A stretch of DNA of 64,000 bases from an uncultured Bacteriovoracaceae bacterium (GTDB lineage: Bacteria > Bdellovibrionota > Bacteriovoracia > Bacteriovoracales > Bacteriovoracaceae): assembly GCA_937931205.1 (NCBI GenBank), contig CALHBF010000005.1, forward strand, positions 124,001-188,000, given 5' to 3'. Within the stretch, counting starts at the first letter, position 1; every line of letters begins with the position of its first letter. The notes below the pieces were generated by a model. It was given only the letters and a program-made list of their open reading frames with translations. It searched no databases and was not told the origin of the DNA. This document shows positions 55,495 to 64,000 of the stretch, piece by piece. The position numbers and the translations under genes are program-made.

Positions 55495-55986
55495 CTAATC
55501 CTTAACAATAAAATCATACTGTTTATAACTTCCAGGCATGAGTTTTTCATGCATAACTCTAATCGTTACTTTATACATCCCACGATATTCTAGGTTCCCA
55601 ATTTTTAATGGATAAACGATGTAGCCCAAGCGTCCTTCACAAGTAGGAAATTCTTCAAGAGGGATGACTCCGTTGCCAAACCAGCACAAGTTCAAGTTTT
55701 TCTTTACCTCTTCGATCTCACTTGCGTTTAAGAAAACTTCTGGTTGATAATCAATTTTTTCCATTGCAATGTTGGTTCTCACTGATTCCATAAGACCAGA
55801 GATAATGGCTTCCTGGCTGGCGCTTTTGTTAATGACTGATTTTCTACTATCAAGATAATCAAGGCCATTCATGATAATGAATGCACCTGTGCCGACGAGG
55901 GCAAGGCCTGCCATGATTTCAATAAGACTGTATCCCTTTTGGCTTAGCGGATAAAATCTTTCCTTGATTCTTCTCTGATAACCCAT
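55495..55986 (-). CDS. Small pseudopilin (minus-strand cluster, gene 2)
   Basis: The 163-residue protein has an 18-residue leader ending QKG, then YSLIEIMAGLALVGTG with Glu at position 5. The C-terminal domain is short, with two cysteines. An AGGAT SD 6 bp upstream supports the ATG at 55986, so the gene overlaps the end of the large pilin-like gene by 43 bp. Likely a minor pilin of the same fibre. Confidence 0.82.
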   Translation of the reverse strand: MGYQRRIKERFYPLSQKGYSLIEIMAGLALVGTGAFIIMNGLDYLDSRKSVINKSASQEAIISGLMESVRTNIAMEKIDYQPEVFLNASEIEEVKKNLNLCWFGNGVIPLEEFPTCEGRLGYIVYPLKIGNLEYRGMYKVTIRVMHEKLMPGSYKQYDFIVKD

Positions 55987-58835
55987 TTTTGTATCCTATT
56001 AACTTTTTGGCTGGTCATGATATCTCCAGCCTTGGCAATTCCAATATCGGGATCAACTGTTGTCCAGCTAAAGTTATTTGGTCCGTTAGTGACAAGATCA
56101 AGTGGTCCACAGGACTCAACAGTTGCTGCAATTTGTGGACTAACAACAACATCTTTCCATGTTTTTGAAACAAGATCTTTTACACCCTTACAATTAGATT
56201 TATGAGAATTGAGATCAGACATAATGAGATCAGTCGCTCTGGTATCCCAAATGCTATACCAATGAATAGGAGTGCTCATCCCTTTAGGAATGGAAAGATC
56301 TTTCACAATGAATGTTCCAATCATATACAGAGGAGTTGACCTCTCTCTAATTGTCAGTTTAGTGCAGACATAGAAACCGTAAACATGAGTTCTGTCAGAA
56401 GGAATAATACATTCTTGCACAACAGATTTTGTCGAAGAATTGGCATGACCTTCAAGTGGTGGGTTGCCTGGATAGAAAATGATAGGAGCCGCTTGTTCGT
56501 GATCATTGGTATCAATGAATGCACCAGCAGGAGTGTTTGCATAGTTCCATGCAAAGTTCGAACTAGGAGACATATCAAGATCCCAATCTGCAATTCCCAT
56601 CCCTTGAGGGCAATCTAGTTTTACGATAACTGGTGGAGTAGGGACAGGGGAGTTCGTTCTTGTATTGCTCCATGAATTTTTAAGATATTGAAGAGAGGTA
56701 TTCGTAAATTGATTAATAAAAGAAGTGGTAACGATCTTAGAATCATTGCCTGTGTTCGATTCCGAGAAATCCAAGTTGAGTGTCAAGGCATCTTTAATAC
56801 CATTATGTGACGGATTCATTCTTAATCTCAGAGTATCTACATTCGCATTAATCAGTTTGAAGTATTCTTGCCATCCTTGGGGTGTTTTTATTTTTAAATA
56901 TCTTTGATTCAGGACCATTTTCCCTTTATGGAGAGGGACTTGATTAATGCTCACATTTAGAGAAACGTCTTCAGGGTTATTCTGGAACGTTTTAAGCTGA
57001 TTAAGATACTGACTTAGATCTGTTTTAGCTTTTTCAAATTTTGCTAGTTCAACGGAATAGCTTGGTCCACACTCACTGGTTGTAGGCTCAGTTGTTACAG
57101 TCTCCTTAGGATCTCCCTTTTGAACTGGCTTAGATGGTGTACAGCTAGGAGCTTTATACCCTAGCACTTCACAATCAGCAGCGACTTTATTATCACATTT
57201 TTGAATTAATGCTTTAGTTGCATCTTCATATTCAGTGTAAAGGTTGGCACGTTTAAGTACATCAGATGTAATATTATTCTTGTAATTTGCTTTTGTCGTT
57301 TTATCGATCTTCTCAATAAACTGTGAGAGATTATCTTTATCAAGATCAAACTTTTTGAAGTTTAGATTCAGGCTTACACTCGAATTATCTCCAATAGTAG
57401 CGGCGTAGTTCTCATTACTCTTTGTTTCATAGAAACCATTCTTCGTTTTTGAGGTAAAAGCAAACTGAATTGAGCCAAGTGTTTTGCTACTTTTATTGGT
57501 TTCGATTTCAAAGAAGGGAGAGTTGTTCGAGCCCTTGGCCAAAACGTAAGCAGGGCTATCTTCAATTGAAAAACGATTCTTTTTTGTGAATGAAAGCTTA
57601 ATAGTTGTTTCTTCAGAGCTTTGTGATTCTTTTTGATAAACGAGTTCCGAATCAGCGTTTTTACTTTTCTTTAATTGGGCTTCATTATCATCAATACATG
57701 CTTCAAGCTGAGCTACATTGGCCGCCGTTTTTGTCGTATGGTCAAAGAGATTATAAAAACCTTTATCTTCTGATGAATCAAGTTTAACTCCACCTAAAAA
57801 TCCTCTAAATCCGTTGTAGCTGTCTTGCTTGGATTTATATGGATGTCCCCATTCTCTAAAGCTATAAGCATTACCGTTGTTAACAACAACTCCAGGGACA
57901 AGACTCTTAGAGACATTACCGCCGTTATAAACACCCAGAGTTAAGGAATTATAAAAGATAGTGGTCTGTTCTTTATTTACTTTAGCATCGGGAAGAATGA
58001 AGTTCCCAGCTACATACACTGGCCCATTAAATTCATTGTAGTAAGAGCCATCAAGGTTGCCATACTTAACTAAGCTGAACGTATGAAGTCTTCTTGGATA
58101 AAAAGTGTAATAACTCATGGACTCAGCAGTTTTGACAGTTAGGCAGCTCAGTCTTGTTGTCTTGATATCTGATGAGATTTTAATTCCGATTTTTTTCTCA
58201 TCTCCCGAGGCAAGATTGTTAAAGTCCTTAACCTGAAAAACCTCAACATCAATACTATTAATACAGTCTTTAATTCTTCGACTCATGATATAGAGTGGAT
58301 GGCTTTCATTCATATCTTCAAGAATCTGTCCTGTGATTTTGAATTTTAGTTTTCCATCTGTCGGAACGATTTGGTCATATGTCAGTAGTACATTCGTTTT
58401 TTGTGGAGAGGAGTGAAAACGCTGAAAATTGAGGGCCAGAATTTTATTAGAGTTTGCAGCCGAAGGAGCAGAAGTGATATTTGTTCCAATGGTATCAGCT
58501 CCCCAGAGAATTCTTTCCAGATTTCCCGGATAGGTGACAATATCTTCCATCGGACTCGAACTAGAACATTTATTGGAAAGCAAAAGATCGGATTGGCCTT
58601 CATCATAATTAATACACCAGCGTTCACGAATTCCATGAACGATATAATCATTAAGGCTGGAGATGAAAACGCGATAGTTTAATTGAGAATCGATTTTCTT
58701 TTTTTCTCCCTGAAGCTTAGGAAGACCATCTTTAATTAAGTAGGTTACACCCGCCAGGCCCAGTCCAATAGCTCCAAGTACCGTCACTATGGACATACCA
58801 CGCTGGCCTTTAAGAATTGAAAACATTGTACTCAT
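55944..58835 (-). CDS. Oversized pilin-like protein without Glu5 (minus-strand cluster, gene 1)
   Basis: The 963-residue product starts at 58835. Its leader ends GQRG, followed by MSIVTVLGAIGLGLAGVTYL, a pilin helix with Thr at position 5. Most of the chain is extracellular, with beta-rich regions and a Pro/Thr-rich cysteine segment in the middle. The last third has a WDLDMSPSSNFAWNYANTPA segment and cysteine pairs. TATAAT lies 7 bp before the ATG and no clear SD is present; an ATG 9 bp downstream is an alternative. It mirrors the large proteins of the opposite cluster. Confidence 0.72.
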   Translation of the reverse strand: MSTMFSILKGQRGMSIVTVLGAIGLGLAGVTYLIKDGLPKLQGEKKKIDSQLNYRVFISSLNDYIVHGIRERWCINYDEGQSDLLLSNKCSSSSPMEDIVTYPGNLERILWGADTIGTNITSAPSAANSNKILALNFQRFHSSPQKTNVLLTYDQIVPTDGKLKFKITGQILEDMNESHPLYIMSRRIKDCINSIDVEVFQVKDFNNLASGDEKKIGIKISSDIKTTRLSCLTVKTAESMSYYTFYPRRLHTFSLVKYGNLDGSYYNEFNGPVYVAGNFILPDAKVNKEQTTIFYNSLTLGVYNGGNVSKSLVPGVVVNNGNAYSFREWGHPYKSKQDSYNGFRGFLGGVKLDSSEDKGFYNLFDHTTKTAANVAQLEACIDDNEAQLKKSKNADSELVYQKESQSSEETTIKLSFTKKNRFSIEDSPAYVLAKGSNNSPFFEIETNKSSKTLGSIQFAFTSKTKNGFYETKSNENYAATIGDNSSVSLNLNFKKFDLDKDNLSQFIEKIDKTTKANYKNNITSDVLKRANLYTEYEDATKALIQKCDNKVAADCEVLGYKAPSCTPSKPVQKGDPKETVTTEPTTSECGPSYSVELAKFEKAKTDLSQYLNQLKTFQNNPEDVSLNVSINQVPLHKGKMVLNQRYLKIKTPQGWQEYFKLINANVDTLRLRMNPSHNGIKDALTLNLDFSESNTGNDSKIVTTSFINQFTNTSLQYLKNSWSNTRTNSPVPTPPVIVKLDCPQGMGIADWDLDMSPSSNFAWNYANTPAGAFIDTNDHEQAAPIIFYPGNPPLEGHANSSTKSVVQECIIPSDRTHVYGFYVCTKLTIRERSTPLYMIGTFIVKDLSIPKGMSTPIHWYSIWDTRATDLIMSDLNSHKSNCKGVKDLVSKTWKDVVVSPQIAATVESCGPLDLVTNGPNNFSWTTVDPDIGIAKAGDIMTSQKVNRIQKWVIREESRKDFIR

Positions 58836-58842
58836 AGACCCT

Positions 58843-58848
58843 ATTATA
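58843..58848 (-). promoter_or_regulatory. Consensus -10 box of the minus-strand pilin cluster
   Basis: TATAAT lies 7 bp upstream of the ATG at 58835. The best -35 (TTATCA, 58868-58873) is 19 bp away, so the promoter is imperfect. The 270-bp gap to the divergent gene at 59106 shows no other recognisable element. Confidence 0.45.
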
Positions 58849-59105
58849 CTAAGGCCCCGTACTAAGATGATAAGTAGGGCAAATAGCTTGGTTAAAAATC
58901 TTCTAAGAGCCAATTAAAACAGGCGCTTACTAGCTTTTTCTCTATTCTTTCTTGAGACAAAGTGAAAGAAATTATTGCCATAAATGAGAGCGATTATCTC
59001 TAAATGAATGATTCTTTTAAGTTTTTCTTAAATGATTGGTTATATAAGTCCACCTGTTTCTCACTAATTAACTTTATCTCTTGGTTTATCTGCCGAAAGG
59101 GAATA

Positions 59106-60575
59106 GTGAGAAAAATAACTCTTCTTTCCTCTTTATTTGTTCTTTGCCTATTATTCGGATTCTCTTTTGAAATCGATACCCCTTATGCAAAGACGTCTAA
59201 AAAAGAACACCAGATGCGCGTCATCAATTCCGGTATTGCCTCTTTGCATGCCCGTGTGGATATGATTCGCAGAGCGAAGAAGAGTATTGATCTAGAGTCT
59301 TTTATTTTTAATCCGGACTTGGCCGGAAAAGTTATCCTTAAAGAACTTGCAGAAGCAGCGAAACGTGGAGTGAAAGTCCGTGTGCTTGTTGATAAGTCAC
59401 CGACGGCCTTCAAGATGAATGAATATATTGCTGAAGTGATGAAGGAGCATAATCTCGAAATTCGCTACTATAATCCAGCACCTATTTATAAACTTTCAAG
59501 TGTACAATTTAGGAATCACAGAAAATTGATGGTGATGGATGGCGAGGAAGCTATCACTGGTGGTCGCAATGTGGCCGATGAGTACTATGATCTTTCAAAA
59601 GATTTTAATTTCCTGGATCGTGACATTACTGTTGAAGGTGAAGTCGTAAAATCGATGAATCAAACCTTTGATAATTTCTGGGATTCCAAATTAGTGGAGA
59701 TCCCCAAAAAGGTAGAAGAACCATATCGTCAACCAGATGTCTATGGAGAAGACCCTCACTATCGTGGTAAAAAATACTATTATGATAAACACAAAAAATT
59801 TGCCAAAAGTCTTTTTGAGCCTGACGAAGAAGTTGAGAAAATTTTAAAAGTTCTTGATAAGGAAGGAAAAGAAAGTTTTCTTGAAAATGAAAAGCGGACG
59901 TGCCCTGAAGTCACTTTTGCTTCTGACCGTGAGGGGGCAAGCTTTACTGAAAGTCTTAATCCTGAAAAATATAAGGCAAAATACCGACTTCTTCAGAAAG
60001 AGATTTTAAATTGGATGGAGCACAAGATTAAAGATGAAGTTGTTATAGATACTCCATACTTTTTAAATAACTCTGTCACAGATAAACTTTTTAACTATTT
60101 GGAACAGAAAAAAGCAAACGTTAAGCTTTTTACAAATAGTCTTGCCTCAACTGATGCGATTCATGTTTCAACTGTTTTTAATGATTCAGTAACTTCTTTT
60201 AATGCTCACGATAATTTTGATGCTTTTGTCTATAAAGGCAGATATTCGGGTGAAAGAGAGGTGCATGACGAAGAAGTTAAAAATGCTACATGGGGCACGC
60301 ACTCTAAATCGATTGTTTTTAGTGACGAAGCTTTTATGATCGGCTCTTTTAATATTGATAACCGTTCTAGTTATTATAATACTGAGCTTGCAGTGTTTTG
60401 CAGTGGCTCACCAGAACTGACCAAAGATGTGAAGAGCAACATCCAGAAAAGAATGGAGAATAGTTTCAAACTTGATTCTGATGATTGTGATGTTAATGCT
60501 GATGTAGGCTTCTTTAAACAGGCCATGTACTATCTGTTAAAAATCCCTAGCCATTTATTTGAGCACCTTCTTTAA
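59106..60575 (+). CDS. Phospholipase D/cardiolipin synthase family protein
   Basis: The 489-residue protein starts at GTG 59106 (AAAGGGA SD) with a hydrophobic signal/anchor (about 4-22). Two HKD motifs are present: FRNHRKLMVMDGEEAITGGR and GTHSKSIVFSDEAFMIGSFN, with NRSSYYNTELAV after the second, as in ClsC-like enzymes. It would transfer or hydrolyse phosphatidyl groups at the membrane. A longer frame from 59004 is possible but would precede the signal with unrelated residues. Whether it makes cardiolipin or attacks other lipids cannot be read from sequence. Confidence 0.88.
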   Translation: MRKITLLSSLFVLCLLFGFSFEIDTPYAKTSKKEHQMRVINSGIASLHARVDMIRRAKKSIDLESFIFNPDLAGKVILKELAEAAKRGVKVRVLVDKSPTAFKMNEYIAEVMKEHNLEIRYYNPAPIYKLSSVQFRNHRKLMVMDGEEAITGGRNVADEYYDLSKDFNFLDRDITVEGEVVKSMNQTFDNFWDSKLVEIPKKVEEPYRQPDVYGEDPHYRGKKYYYDKHKKFAKSLFEPDEEVEKILKVLDKEGKESFLENEKRTCPEVTFASDREGASFTESLNPEKYKAKYRLLQKEILNWMEHKIKDEVVIDTPYFLNNSVTDKLFNYLEQKKANVKLFTNSLASTDAIHVSTVFNDSVTSFNAHDNFDAFVYKGRYSGEREVHDEEVKNATWGTHSKSIVFSDEAFMIGSFNIDNRSSYYNTELAVFCSGSPELTKDVKSNIQKRMENSFKLDSDDCDVNADVGFFKQAMYYLLKIPSHLFEHLL

Positions 60576-60661
60576 AATCCCAGGTCAAGACAACCTTTAG
60601 TTTACGCCGACATCTAAAGTGAGATGCTCTAATTCCGATGAAGTAAAAAACTGAGGAATTT

Positions 60662-61483
60662 GTGATCAAGTACTTTCTTTTAATTTTCACCATTGGATGT
60701 ACTAGCTTATTTTATCATCCTGATAGAGTTCTTTATGTAGAACCTGAAAGATTTAATTTTAAATACGAAGAAATAGTATTCTCATCAAGTGATGGGACAG
60801 AGCTGGTAGGCTGGTTTTTTCCTGCAAAAATGGAAAAGGCTAAAGGGACAATTATTCATTTCCATGGCAATGCTCAAAATATATCTTCACATTTTCTTGG
60901 ACTTTCATGGGTAATGGAAAAAGGGTATAACCTTTTTGTTTGGGATTATCGTGGATATGGTATTTCTGATGGGAAGCCTTCTCCCAGTGGTGTGTATTTA
61001 GATTCGAAAGCTGCCCTTAAACAAGGAAGAAAACTTTGGAGAGAGAGGGGAGAAGGAAAATTTGTCGTTTATGGACAGAGTCTTGGAGGAGCAGTTTCAA
61101 TGAAGGCCCTTGAAGATTTTGAAGAAGTTGATCAAATTGATCTCGTTGTGCAAGATTGTACATTTATGTCCTATAAAGATCTCGCCTTTGATAAATTATT
61201 TCATAGTGTTCTTCTTCCATTAAGCCCACTTTCTTACATCCTTATTTCCGATAAATATAGCTCAGAAGATTTTGTCAAAAAAATCAAACGTCCTACTCTG
61301 GTGATTGTTGCCGAGAAAGATAATGTTGTTCCTGCAAAATTCGGTGAAGAAATCTATAAGACATTATCGACAGAGAAAAAATGGATTTGGAGAATCCCAA
61401 ATGGTTCTCACATTATGACATTTTTTGATCCTAAAGCCCCTCAACGGGATCAATTCATCAAGCTCTTAGATGAGCTACCTTAA
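60662..61483 (+). CDS. Alpha/beta hydrolase lipoprotein
   Basis: The 273-residue protein starts at GTG (GAGGA SD) and has a short signal with a lipobox-like TIGC (Cys13). The alpha/beta hydrolase fold shows the HFHGNAQN oxyanion region, nucleophile S140 in GQSLGG, acid D220 in VAEKDNVV and base H250 in NGSHIMTF. It belongs to the DUF-type hydrolases (BEM46/YfhR-like). Substrate unknown; envelope location is likely. Confidence 0.88.
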   Translation: MIKYFLLIFTIGCTSLFYHPDRVLYVEPERFNFKYEEIVFSSSDGTELVGWFFPAKMEKAKGTIIHFHGNAQNISSHFLGLSWVMEKGYNLFVWDYRGYGISDGKPSPSGVYLDSKAALKQGRKLWRERGEGKFVVYGQSLGGAVSMKALEDFEEVDQIDLVVQDCTFMSYKDLAFDKLFHSVLLPLSPLSYILISDKYSSEDFVKKIKRPTLVIVAEKDNVVPAKFGEEIYKTLSTEKKWIWRIPNGSHIMTFFDPKAPQRDQFIKLLDELP

Positions 61484-61576
61484 GATCGTTGGCCTGATAA
61501 AAAATTAAGAAATCTTGTGTCCATTTTATTTATCCGATACCGAAACAATTTTTAGAACAATTACCAAGGAGAAGGT

Positions 61577-62041
61577 ATGATGAAGAAGATCCTAACAGTT
61601 ATGTGTCTTGTGTTTTTAACTGTACCAGCTTTTGCAGCAAAAAATGCTTGGCGCCAGTGTGGTATTGGAGCAGCGATGTTCCCGAGAACTGGATGGGCCG
61701 CTGTAACTTCAAATATCATTTGGGATTTCGGTATCACTGCTTCTACCTCTTCAATGTCTTCTGAGTCTCAATGTGCTGGACGTGCTTCTACTGCCGCTAA
61801 ATTTATTCATCAGAACTTTGCGATGCTGGAAGAAGAGACTGCTTCTGGTTCTGGTGATCACATTGTAACGGTACTAAATATTCTTGATTGCAATAAAAAA
61901 TCTCATGGTAATATCATTAATGAGGTTCGTTCAAATTTTGCAAGTGAACTACAACAGGGATCTTCTACTGACGAAGCTTACTATAATAATCTTATGAACG
62001 TGATTGAACGTAATTATGCAGCTCAATGCCAATTAAGTTAG
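61577..62041 (+). CDS. DUF3015 family secreted protein
   Basis: This 154-residue protein has a signal peptide (cleavage after AFA, about residue 20). The mature part, AWRQCGIGAAMFPRTGWAAVTSN then ITASTSSMSSESQC, matches the DUF3015 family, found in many proteobacteria and predatory bacteria. Function unknown. AAGGAG SD. Overlaps the next gene by 16 bp, so the pair is coupled. Confidence 0.88.
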   Translation: MMKKILTVMCLVFLTVPAFAAKNAWRQCGIGAAMFPRTGWAAVTSNIIWDFGITASTSSMSSESQCAGRASTAAKFIHQNFAMLEEETASGSGDHIVTVLNILDCNKKSHGNIINEVRSNFASELQQGSSTDEAYYNNLMNVIERNYAAQCQLS

Positions 62042-63807
62042 TTTTCTTATTTTCTCTGTTCTGCTTCTGGGCAAATGCCCAGGAGTCAGAACTATCAAAT
62101 GATCCCCACTGGCTGAAACTCCTTCATTACTCAAGAAACTCATCTGATATAAAAAGCGGCAAATTCTTTATTTCTCCAGAGGGAAGCCATGACCCTCAAG
62201 CAGAACTCAAAGCAACGATTTCAAGACTGAAGGACTCAAGAGAAATTTATTGCAGATTTCCTGCGCGAAGAGCATGGCTTGAAAAAAAAGGAATTCATTT
62301 CCCTAAATATGAATGTCTTGATTTCGAAGCCTATACCCGAAAAAATGAAGTCAAATCCATCAGTCTTATTTTTGCTTCAGGCTTTCTTGGTAATCCGGCT
62401 TCTTATTTTGGCCACCCTCTTATTAAATTTAATTTTAAGGATGAAAGAAGCCCATTAGATCTCCTTGATCTTGCTATTAATTATGGAGCATTTACTCCTC
62501 AAGATATTGATCCTGCTTCTTATATGGTTAAAGGAGCTTTTGGAGGATTTGATGCGGGTTTTACAACCGTGGATTTTTTCTTTCACAAGAATAATTACTC
62601 TGAATTAGAACTTCGTGACTTATGGGAATATGAACTGAATCTAAATCAAGAGCAAAGAGATGAAATCGTTGCCCATGTATGGGAAATGAAGCAGGCCAAA
62701 ATCACTTATTACTTTGCTTCTGATAACTGTGCTTATCGAGTAGGGGAACTGCTGGAGATGGTCACAGGAAAAAGTTTTAATCAACGTGGTTTACCATTCG
62801 CAATTCCAGTTTCTTTATTTCATAAAATTCATGATTACCATCTTGTTGAGAATATCAAGCTTCACCCTTCTAGGCAGACCAGGCTAAGGGGGAAAGTGAG
62901 AACTTTGAATAAAAGAGAGTATAGCGTTTTAAAAGAAATCACGAATGATATCGATAGCCTCAGTGATTCAGGATTTAAATCTTTAAATACTGAAGAGAAG
63001 TCGCGAACTCTTGAGACTGCTATGGATTACTTTTCTTATCGGCAAGTAGAAAACGAAGATCCTAAGCTTAAAACGAGCAAGAGAAAAGTTTTACAAGAAC
63101 GTGTGAAGCTTCCTCCTTCAAAAAATCAATGGTGGGAGATTCCTCAGCGTCCTCCTCACGAAGCACAGAAGCCGATCATGACTCAGTTTTCTGGTTTTCA
63201 TAGTGAAAAATTTGGGAACGGAGGTCATTTCAGATTTCGGCCTGCATTCTATGATTTAGTTTCGCCGGATATTGCTCGACCTCTTTATTCAAGTCTGAGT
63301 GTTTTGGATACTGAAATTAGTGTTACCAAAGACCGCTTATGGCTAAAGAATTTAAATTTCCTTTCTATTGAATCTCTAAATCTCTCAAAGACTGGGCTCA
63401 AGGGAGATGGGGGATATGCCTGGCGTGTTTTATTTGGTGCTGATCAGATGAATCTCACTTGTAATACCTGTACCGTTCCCAAAGTCGAGTTTGGTGTTGG
63501 GAAGGCCTTCGAGATGAGTGATTGGCTTTTAATTTATGCCATGATTGATCCTCGTTTTCAGACTCAGTTTGAAGGATCCGGTTATTTGAGTGTAAGACCA
63601 AATCTAGCAACGCTTATTACAATTACTGATGATTTAAGAATTCATGCTGCCGCTGGAAGAAGATTTTATCTTGATCGAAACAAAAAAGCGGAGAATATTT
63701 ATCATATTGAAGCCCGTCTTGGCTCGCATAGATCTTGGGATATCAGAATTAATTATCAAGAGCATATTGATCGAAGATATGGACTTGGTATAGGGCTCTA
63801 CTGGTAA
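62026..63807 (+). CDS. DUF4105 (Lnb-like) periplasmic/outer-membrane protein
   Basis: The 593-residue protein has a signal peptide (cleavage after NAQ, about residue 19). The DUF4105 domain includes SGFLGNPASYFGHPLIKFN and YYFASDNCAYRVGELLEMV, with the family's conserved cysteine and histidine. The C-terminal about 200 residues look like a beta-barrel and end in GIGLYW. The DUF4105 family is loosely related to the Lnb protease-like domain; its activity is not established. It lies after DUF3015 with a 16-bp overlap. It is convergent with a gene leaving the window. Confidence 0.85.
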   Translation: MPIKLVFLFSLFCFWANAQESELSNDPHWLKLLHYSRNSSDIKSGKFFISPEGSHDPQAELKATISRLKDSREIYCRFPARRAWLEKKGIHFPKYECLDFEAYTRKNEVKSISLIFASGFLGNPASYFGHPLIKFNFKDERSPLDLLDLAINYGAFTPQDIDPASYMVKGAFGGFDAGFTTVDFFFHKNNYSELELRDLWEYELNLNQEQRDEIVAHVWEMKQAKITYYFASDNCAYRVGELLEMVTGKSFNQRGLPFAIPVSLFHKIHDYHLVENIKLHPSRQTRLRGKVRTLNKREYSVLKEITNDIDSLSDSGFKSLNTEEKSRTLETAMDYFSYRQVENEDPKLKTSKRKVLQERVKLPPSKNQWWEIPQRPPHEAQKPIMTQFSGFHSEKFGNGGHFRFRPAFYDLVSPDIARPLYSSLSVLDTEISVTKDRLWLKNLNFLSIESLNLSKTGLKGDGGYAWRVLFGADQMNLTCNTCTVPKVEFGVGKAFEMSDWLLIYAMIDPRFQTQFEGSGYLSVRPNLATLITITDDLRIHAAAGRRFYLDRNKKAENIYHIEARLGSHRSWDIRINYQEHIDRRYGLGIGLYW

Positions 63808-63813
63808 TCCACT

Positions 63814-64000
63814 TCACGATAGCGGCCTTTGATGTTCTTCCTGAGCTTTTCTGCCAATTTCTCTAAAAACCGGAATCTCTGTATTTTTATTTTTTTCTTC
63901 AATTTCCATCCCTGTTTCGAGACTACTTTCTTCATGAGCTGCCGGCACCATTTGAGAGACACGAGAGAAAGCCCAAGTCATGAGATTTGGGAAAAAGTGA
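63814..64000 (-). CDS. 3' end of an unidentified minus-strand gene
   Basis: An open frame runs from the window edge on the minus strand for 62 codons to TGA at 63816-63814, only 6 bp past the convergent DUF4105 stop. The visible protein is charged and helical, with AHEESSLETGMEIEEKN near the middle and AQEEHQRPLS at the end. No family recognised, and the true start is outside the window or at an internal ATG. Confidence 0.5.
   Translation of the reverse strand, partial: HFFPNLMTWAFSRVSQMVPAAHEESSLETGMEIEEKNKNTEIPVFREIGRKAQEEHQRPLS

Overview
The window looks like a chromosome segment of a low-G+C Gram-negative bacterium with a very protein-rich envelope. The best guess is a member of the Bdellovibrionota, near Bacteriovorax/Peredibacter. 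This is inference, from the density of signal peptides, lipoproteins, beta-barrels, pilin-like proteins, DUF3015/DUF4105 genes and a MotAB pair outside any flagellar operon. No rRNA, tRNA, CRISPR array, insertion sequence or prophage was seen. No gap between genes exceeds about 300 bp. Region 1 (1-4.2 kb) is a housekeeping run: the 3' end of accA, then yicC, gmk and a bifunctional RelA/SpoT gene, closed by a bidirectional terminator. Region 2 (4.2-14.8 kb) is mixed: a secreted HExxH protein with a small secreted partner, an outer-membrane barrel, a DUF218 protein, RidA, malic enzyme (maeB type), a sodium:solute symporter, a membrane-anchored hypothetical and an ABC-F ATPase. Region 3 (14.8-37 kb) is the most unusual. 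It holds motA and motB, a membrane protein with about 40 uninterrupted Lxx triplets, and a long minus-strand gene series. That series encodes two giant lipoproteins, two barrel-type outer-membrane proteins, a PEGA/TPR protein, a protein that reads as the last ring-building domain and membrane helix of FliF joined to FliG-like repeats, and two small inner-membrane or cytoplasmic partners. Together they look like a trans-envelope machine driven by a MotAB stator and separate from the flagellum. Region 4 (37-43.3 kb) has an AlkB-like dioxygenase, divergent from a GNAT-luxE-luxC operon. The LuxC part is fused to an adenylate-forming domain and no luciferase gene is present. A YkgJ-type cysteine-cluster gene follows. 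Region 5 (43.3-47.6 kb) holds a secreted hypothetical, an ankyrin-like protein, a small XRE regulator, GloA, and a pair of exported proteins, the second ending in a RelE-fold domain. Region 6 (47.7-58.8 kb) has two convergent pseudopilin clusters meeting at a two-tier hairpin. Each pairs oversized pilin-like proteins lacking Glu5 with small canonical pseudopilins. Region 7 (59-64 kb) has a phospholipase D family protein, a lipoprotein alpha/beta hydrolase, DUF3015, DUF4105 and the 3' end of a gene leaving the window. Two genome-style features recur. Many first genes lack a Shine-Dalgarno (SD) sequence and have a -10 box only 5-8 bp before the ATG, which suggests leaderless mRNAs. Genes inside operons often overlap by TAATG or ATGA.
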